This document shows positions 58,903 through 64,000 of a stretch of 64,000 nt of DNA, piece by piece. The stretch is from NCBI GenBank assembly GCA_946699065.1, contig CAMPDV010001491.1, positions 1 to 64,000 on the forward strand, in the 5' to 3' direction. Within the stretch, counting starts at the first letter, position 1, and every line of letters begins with the position of its first letter. Both the position numbers and the translations under genes were made by a program. The notes beneath the pieces are model-generated. The model searched no databases. It was given only the letters and a program-made list of their open reading frames with translations, and was not told where the DNA came from. Origin of the DNA: Loxodes magnus. Lineage: Eukaryota; Ciliophora; Karyorelictea; Loxodida; Loxodidae.

Positions 58903-59764
58903 AAAAAGTTAAAGTTAAAAAGCTTTGTTAAAGCCTTAGTAGTCAGCCATCTGACCTATTCTATCAGCTTGTCTCCATTAGTTTGTCTTGAATTCCTACT
59001 AGGCTTAGTTAGGCGGTGTAGCACTTCATTAGTGCACCATCCTTTAATATTCGGAATAGTTTTTATCTTGCACTTAGCGTTCCTAATTATTTATCCAAGG
59101 ATTAAGATTTGAATTAAAGAATTTTTTTCTATAAATTTTTCCGCTTTATGTTGGATATATCCTAAATAGTTTTCTAAAAATATCTTATTTAATCTTTCTT
59201 TAAATTTCGCTTAGTTAATAGCAGTATTTTCATTGGTGTTATTTATTGCACACGTAGCATTTTATTCTTCTTTTAAACTATTATTCCTGTAACACTTATT
59301 TAATTTAAATTTACTACTTATTTTAAATAAACGTTTACTGTTTATTTTAATTTGAGGCTTCTTTTGCTATTTCCATAGGATCTGATTAATTCTGTTAAAT
59401 CGAAAATGGCGTAACCTGAATTTATTATTAAATTTAAAGAATTCTTTGTTCCAGTTTGTTTTCTATTTCTTATGATTATTAATATTGTTTCTCAAGTAAA
59501 GACGCTATTAGTTTTTCTAATTTTTCTACTTTATCAGTGTGGTATCTATTTTTAAACATAAACTCCTTTAATAACTTAGATAATATTTCTATTTTAGTTT
59601 GTGTAAGAAGATTTTTTAATTCTGGATTTCCAAGTGGTTAATGTTCGTCATATCAATCATATTTCTCACTTTTACTCATTGTAATTATTTCGCTTTTTTA
59701 TTTTTTAGATTATTTTCCTGTTTAACTGTTTTGTTCAAAGTTCTGTTATTTCTTAGAAGCCATT
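58903..59764 (-). mobile_element. Gag-type element, repeat family copy C, probably intact
   Basis: ATG 59763. Same protein as copies A and B: MASKKQQNFEQN start, DWYDEHQPLGNPEL, coiled coil, zinc knuckle CYVCNKQHQWKYC, basic C-terminus with NPWINNQ and MADYQGFNKAFQ. It has neither the coiled-coil deletion of copy B nor the two downstream indels of copy A, so it is the best candidate for an intact ORF (about 280 residues). Differences include LLTQTKIEILSKLLKEF. Ends in AACTTT repeats. No clear target-site duplication found. Confidence 0.8.
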
Positions 59765-60207
59765 TTATGATATATAATATAAAATTCTTAAATAAAGCAT
59801 TTATTTTATTTATATTTTAAGAGCTAAAAATACTATAATCTTTATGAATATTTACTCTTGATGGTTATTAAATAAACAAAAAAGTTTACCTAGAGATTCA
59901 TAACTTTATTTTGTTATTCTGACTATTTTTATTCCTCACTAAATATAACTATCCATTTTAGCAAATATTTTAATAAAAGTGTATTTTAATATTAACTGGA
60001 GATAACTTTGATTTAATTTAATTTTTAAAGAACTAGAAATTAAAGGATAAATAATTATTTCCAGTTAAATAAGAGATTATAAAACTTATAAAGGCTTTTA
60101 AGGATAAATATTTTCGTCTTTATAAAGAGTTTAAATTTAAAAACCTTTAAAAATATAACTAACCTAAAACTTATTTATGCTTTAACTAAGAATAACTGGA
60201 GATAAAA
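59765..60207. other. AT-rich spacer
   Basis: Between the Gag copy and the membrane-protein gene at 60208. No motif recognised. Confidence 0.35.
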
Positions 60208-63120
60208 ATGAATAATGAAAGATAGAGTTATAAAATATATAAGTTTGGCTTAAATGCCTTTCTTTAAAAAGAATAATTTAAATTATGAGCTCAAGATATA
60301 TTAATTGACATTATTTAGAACTTAAATGAAAATAAACTGAGTGAATTATAAAAATAGTTAGAATAAGAGATTTCGTACTTTCAATAATATATTAAAATGG
60401 ATAGGATATTTTGAAAAGAAAACTATATAAAAGTGAGAAAATTTTAATTCGGTTTATTATATTCTGGATAATATAGATTTATATTCCTTTTCTAACTTAT
60501 GAATAATAGTTGAGAAGAGAAATAATAATTAATTAAAAAAAATATTATAGAGAGCGTGGCACTAAGCAAACGCGCAGCTTTTTAATTATAGTCTTTTAAA
60601 GTTTAAAAGTGTATTACGATACATTCTTCCCTGCGCTATCATCCCTTGGAAAATTTTTTCTCCTATAGGGTCAGTGTCGGAGTGCTTCCCTAAAGAGACC
60701 TTAATCTCAGACATCGTTCAAAATATTGTTACTTGATGCCTCGGTCTTGACATAATTGGCTCCAGCCAAGATTCTTGTTCATTTCTTCACACAAAGTACT
60801 TCCTAGTTACTGAGTTTCTTTCAATCATAGCGAGAGGATTTCTCCTCCCTATTTGAAATCAATTATAATAGTAAAATTAAAAATTTTAATTTCTATCTTT
60901 AAACTGAGAACTTTTCTAATAATTTTCAATAAGAGCTCAGTAAGTGCCACATTAACTTTAGATATAATATTATTTGCTTATGTGGGTAAGATTTTGATGA
61001 AATTGATCGTATTTTTGATTGCTAACACTATTCAGATATTATAGAGATTTAAAAGTCATAAAGCTTTTAAAGAAAAAAGAAAGGAAGAAATTATCTCTTA
61101 TGACTAAAACTATAGAAACAAACATTTCTCAATGAATCAAATTCCTAAAATAGACAAATTCATCAAAAATTTCATTCAAAATCACTAAAAAGGCATCTTG
61201 AAAATTATAAGCTTAAAAGATGAGATTTTAGAAGAATCTCTGAAAGAAAAAAACAAAAACAGTTCACCAAAACAATAAATAACAAGAAAAGATTTGATTG
61301 ACATTTACAAACTTTTATTATTCAAGATATTTGTAATATTTATATCCTAAGCTATATCTATTGCAACTATATTCTAGTATTCTTAAATATTGAAACTATT
61401 GTATTTTAATTAACTAATTAAATTAAAAATTTTAATATAAGATATTACATTTGTATTAATATTTAGTTAATTATTTTTAATCTATAATCTATTATATGAT
61501 AAGCTCATAAAAATTTTGAAAATACATAAAAAAAAGAGATTTATTTATATTAATTTGGAATAAGCATTTAGAAGTATTTTATAGAGTAACTAAAATTATA
61601 TAAATAGGTTAAAAAAGCTATTCAGGGAATAAAAAAGCTAAATATGATTTTATCTGGAATAAAATATAAACCAGTTTCCTTATTTTACAAAAAGGATTGC
61701 TTTTAAGTAGTTTATTCTATAATATCCAATGAACATTGAACCAGAATAGATAATAAGAAAGAAAAGAAGAAGATAATGGTAGCATTGTAAAAAGCTTAGA
61801 CATTTCTTAAGATTCTGCTGGAGTTTTCAAAATAAGCAAAAGGCTAAGAATTAGAAAATTTGCAGAAAAATAAGTAAGTTGCATGTTGCTCCAAAATAGC
61901 ATTTTAGATTTAAGATACTTAATGAAAAATATTTGCTTTGAAATTTAAAGAAATCTAATTACGCTTTCATAAATAAATATTAGTCATCAATCTGAATTTC
62001 AAATCAATACTTATAATCTAGATAGGTAAAAAGAGTTTTCACTAGATACGTTAATATAACATAACTGAAGAATAATTTAAACTTCTTGTAAGGGAAATTA
62101 TTCTTAATGACATTAAAAATTTATCCAGTGATGAGCCTAATTGAAGATGGTGCTATTGATCATTTAGCTATTAATGATATAATCTTTTTGGATAATTAAA
62201 ATTAAAAAAAAAAGAATAGTTTCATAAAAAATTAAATAGAGGATATAGAAGTTAAGAAATATAATGAAGACATTAAAAGGTTTTAAATTAATTTTTAACA
62301 TGAAAAACAATTTATGAAAATAAAGATAACAAGACTAAATAAAATACGAAGTGAACTTAAAATTTTAAAACTTAATATATAATATAATTAATCTAAATCT
62401 GATTAAATAAAATAAAAAGCAATAGAAAATTATCTACAATTTTAGGATTTTTAATTTTAACTTAAAAACGAAATTATTTAAAATTAAATTTTTTAAATTA
62501 ATAAAGTTAAAATGGGATATTCTCAATTTAGTTAAACATATAAAATAATAAAATTATAGACAATTATCAAATAACTTGAAGGATATTTTTAATAAGATAT
62601 AACAAATCTAAGATAATAAAGCTTTAATTATTTGATATTATATAAGTAATCATTTCATACTAAAATATCTATTTCTTAAGAAAAAATTAAATCTATTATT
62701 TCATTAAATCAGATTAAAATCAAATCATTTATAAAAACTAATACAGTTTTTTAATTATCTTAAAAATAATTATTTATTAGCCTTATATCTTTAGAGGTCG
62801 TGTATGGAATTATTCTTTCAAAGGTTAGATTAACAATTATAAAATTGATTTTTGCTTTAAGTATTTTACTTATATTTGTCATAAAAGGTAAAATAGAAAT
62901 AATGTTATAATGGCTAATAAAATTTAAATTATTGACTGTAATCTTTTATTTATTAAGGTATACAAAGTTGGGCATAATAAATGCAAACAAAACTCTTAAT
63001 TTAAATATCTTTTTAAAAATAAGCAAATTAGAGTTTATATGTTTGAAGAGTACTTATTAGTCATTTAAAATAGCTTTAGTTAGTCAAATAAATCAAGTTC
63101 AAATATTTATGAAATATAAT
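60208..63120 (+). CDS. Multi-pass membrane protein carrying a GC-rich cassette
   Basis: ATG 60208 (MNNERQSYKIYKFGLNAFLQ), then helical sequence (NKLSELQKQLEQEISYFQ). A GC-rich cassette lies at 60545-60850. The same frame continues with hydrophobic segments (TLTLDIILFAYVGKILMKLI), a basic loop (FKEKRKEEIISYDQN), KEKNKNSSPKQQITRKDL and another helix (LLLFKIFVIFISQAISI). A frame change before 61742 gives IVKSLDISQDSAGVFKISKR. A 41-nt GT...AG intron (62088-62128) would join this to SLIEDGAIDHLAINDIIF. From 62131 to 63120 the frame has no TGA, against about 15 in the other two, and includes LIFALSILLIFVI. The stop is not seen before the tRNA. Possibly a channel or transporter, but no signature is visible. 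Confidence 0.6.
60545..60850 (-). CDS. GC-rich coding cassette D, inside the membrane-protein gene
   Basis: Minus-strand frame: REEKSSRYDWKKLSNQEV, KKWTRILAGANYVKTEAS, ILNDVWDQGLFREALRHW, RKNFPRDDSAGKN, ending IIKKLRVCLVPRSL at TAA 60547-60545. Four in-frame TGA codons. Its 3' end resembles cassettes A-C. The plus strand is also open in the frame of the host gene (VGVLPQRDLNLRHRS), so the segment may be read as part of the host protein. The orientation of real coding is undecided. Confidence 0.4.
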
Positions 63121-63128
63121 AATATAAA

Positions 63129-63201
63129 TCCACATTAGTCTAGCAGGTTAGGATATTCGGCTTTCACCCGAAAGACCCGGGTTCGAGTCCCGGATGTGGA
63201 A
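63129..63201 (+). tRNA. tRNA-Glu (anticodon UUC)
   Basis: 73 nt. Acceptor stem TCCACAT (63129-63135) pairs fully with ATGTGGA (63194-63200), with A as discriminator. The A-box region (TTAGTCTAGCAGG) matches eukaryotic tRNA-Glu. Anticodon stem TTCGG/CCGAA closes loop CTTTCAC with anticodon TTC at 63163-63165. The T-arm has GGGTTCGAGTCCC. No intron. It reads GAA and, by wobble, GAG; it is not a suppressor tRNA for the reassigned codons. Confidence 0.97.
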
Positions 63202-63207
63202 TTTTTT
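63202..63207 (+). terminator. Pol III terminator T6
   Basis: Six T residues directly after the tRNA discriminator base, the usual RNA polymerase III stop signal. Confidence 0.85.
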
Positions 63208-64000
63208 ATTTATTTATAGAAAATCAAAAAATATACTAAATTTCATTATGGTTAAAATAAATATAACAAAATCTAATTCACTTAAAAAGCTCTTTTTAAG
63301 GAAACATTTTTTTATTGCTTGAATTACTTAAAATCAGTTTATTAAATGTCAAGTACAATAATTAACGCAAATTTTTTTCTTATTTTATTTCAAAATTAAA
63401 TTAAAATTATTACTCTATGACTAACTATCTTGATTGACTGTATTTCACATATTCATATTGATATTTAAATAAATTTGAATTATATAGTAAAAACTGTATT
63501 AATTGATATTAAGACCATTATTGATTCCAGTGTCTTATAGCTTATTTAAATTTTAGTTGAAGAGTAAGTTGAAATGCAACTTTATGGGTTTTTAAAAACT
63601 AACTTTCCAGATTTAAACTCTTATTTCTTTTTCATATATAACTCCATTTAAATTTATATATTGTTAATAAAGCAAAGTATTATCTAACTATAAATACCAT
63701 ATCATATTCTTTCTTTTTACATAATACAACAAAATCTTAATATGTTATTAATATTTTCAATTGAAACTAGAATCAGAGAAAGATTTATTAAACAAATGAT
63801 GAAACAATTTGATTTTTGAGACATTTGAATTGAGCCATGCTAAATTAATATAACCACAATCAAACGATTTAAAGTAAATGATCAAGCTATTACATAGATT
63901 CTTCAGTTATTTTTAAACTATTAAGAAATACATTTTTATAGAGACTAGATATTTCCTTTCTTTCTAATATAGATAATTTATCGTTTTATAAGATTCTTAA
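63208..64000. other. AT-rich flank, nothing recognised
   Basis: No gene or RNA supported up to the window edge. Confidence 0.4.

Noticed and set aside
60850-61050. A LINE-like Cys/His C-terminus (LSKCHINFRYNIICLCG) on the plus strand
   Set aside because: That frame is full of rare readings, while another frame of the same DNA continues the membrane protein from 60208 without TGA through 61420. The Cys/His pattern is an out-of-frame coincidence.
1-64000. CRISPR arrays, rRNA genes, telomere repeats, chromosome breakage signal of the Tetrahymena type
   Set aside because: No spaced direct repeats, no rRNA-like GC-rich conserved blocks, no C4A2 or C4A4 repeat runs and no match to the Tetrahymena breakage motif were noticed. 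A computed search would be needed to be certain.

Overview
The window is nuclear DNA of a ciliate. It is roughly 80% A+T, and its proteins read sensibly only when TAA and TAG are glutamine and TGA is usually tryptophan. The best evidence is four homologous lectin-like domains in two genes, whose conserved W-x-F motif is written with TGA every time. Three copies of a SPRY gene also carry TGA at the conserved Asp-Gly-Trp. TGA, and probably TAA in a few places, still appears at gene ends. This fits the karyorelict or Condylostoma type of code, with stops decided by context. Introns are tiny (17, 19, 26 and 26 nt where placed). I cannot name the species, or say whether this is germline (micronuclear) or somatic (macronuclear) DNA.

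Layout. 1-4.9 kb: end of a large gene (+) cut by the window edge. 5.2-9.1 kb: secreted/membrane protein (-) with a LamG-like domain, Cys-rich repeats and a multi-pass C-terminus, split by a 0.5 kb retroelement. 9.9-12.3 kb: membrane protein (+). 13.4-19.6 kb: intact 2,050-residue paralogue of the split gene (+). 21-36 kb and 37-46 kb: a transposon-rich zone with Gag-only retroelements, three SPRY genes plus one decayed copy, a decayed LINE, and short GC-rich coding cassettes. 47.6-49.9 kb: EGF/TM/RING-H2 gene split by another Gag element. 53.5-55 kb: type II membrane protein (-). 55-60 kb: more retroelements and cassettes. 60.2-63.1 kb: multi-pass membrane protein (+) carrying a GC-rich cassette. 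63.13 kb: tRNA-Glu(UUC).

The most unusual content is (a) about ten short elements that encode only a coiled coil plus a CCHC zinc knuckle, five of them with recognisable target-site duplications of 7-18 bp, and no reverse transcriptase of their own; (b) host genes split by such elements, where removing the insert and one duplication copy makes the frame continuous; (c) seven GC-rich 250-400 bp coding cassettes scattered through the AT-rich DNA, linked by partial similarities and a shared 3' signature.

Because almost every frame is open under this code, I accepted coding calls only where there was homology inside the window, a recognisable domain, or a clear lack of TGA in one frame compared with the other two. 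Ends given to the base come from codons seen; ends called approximate are estimates.
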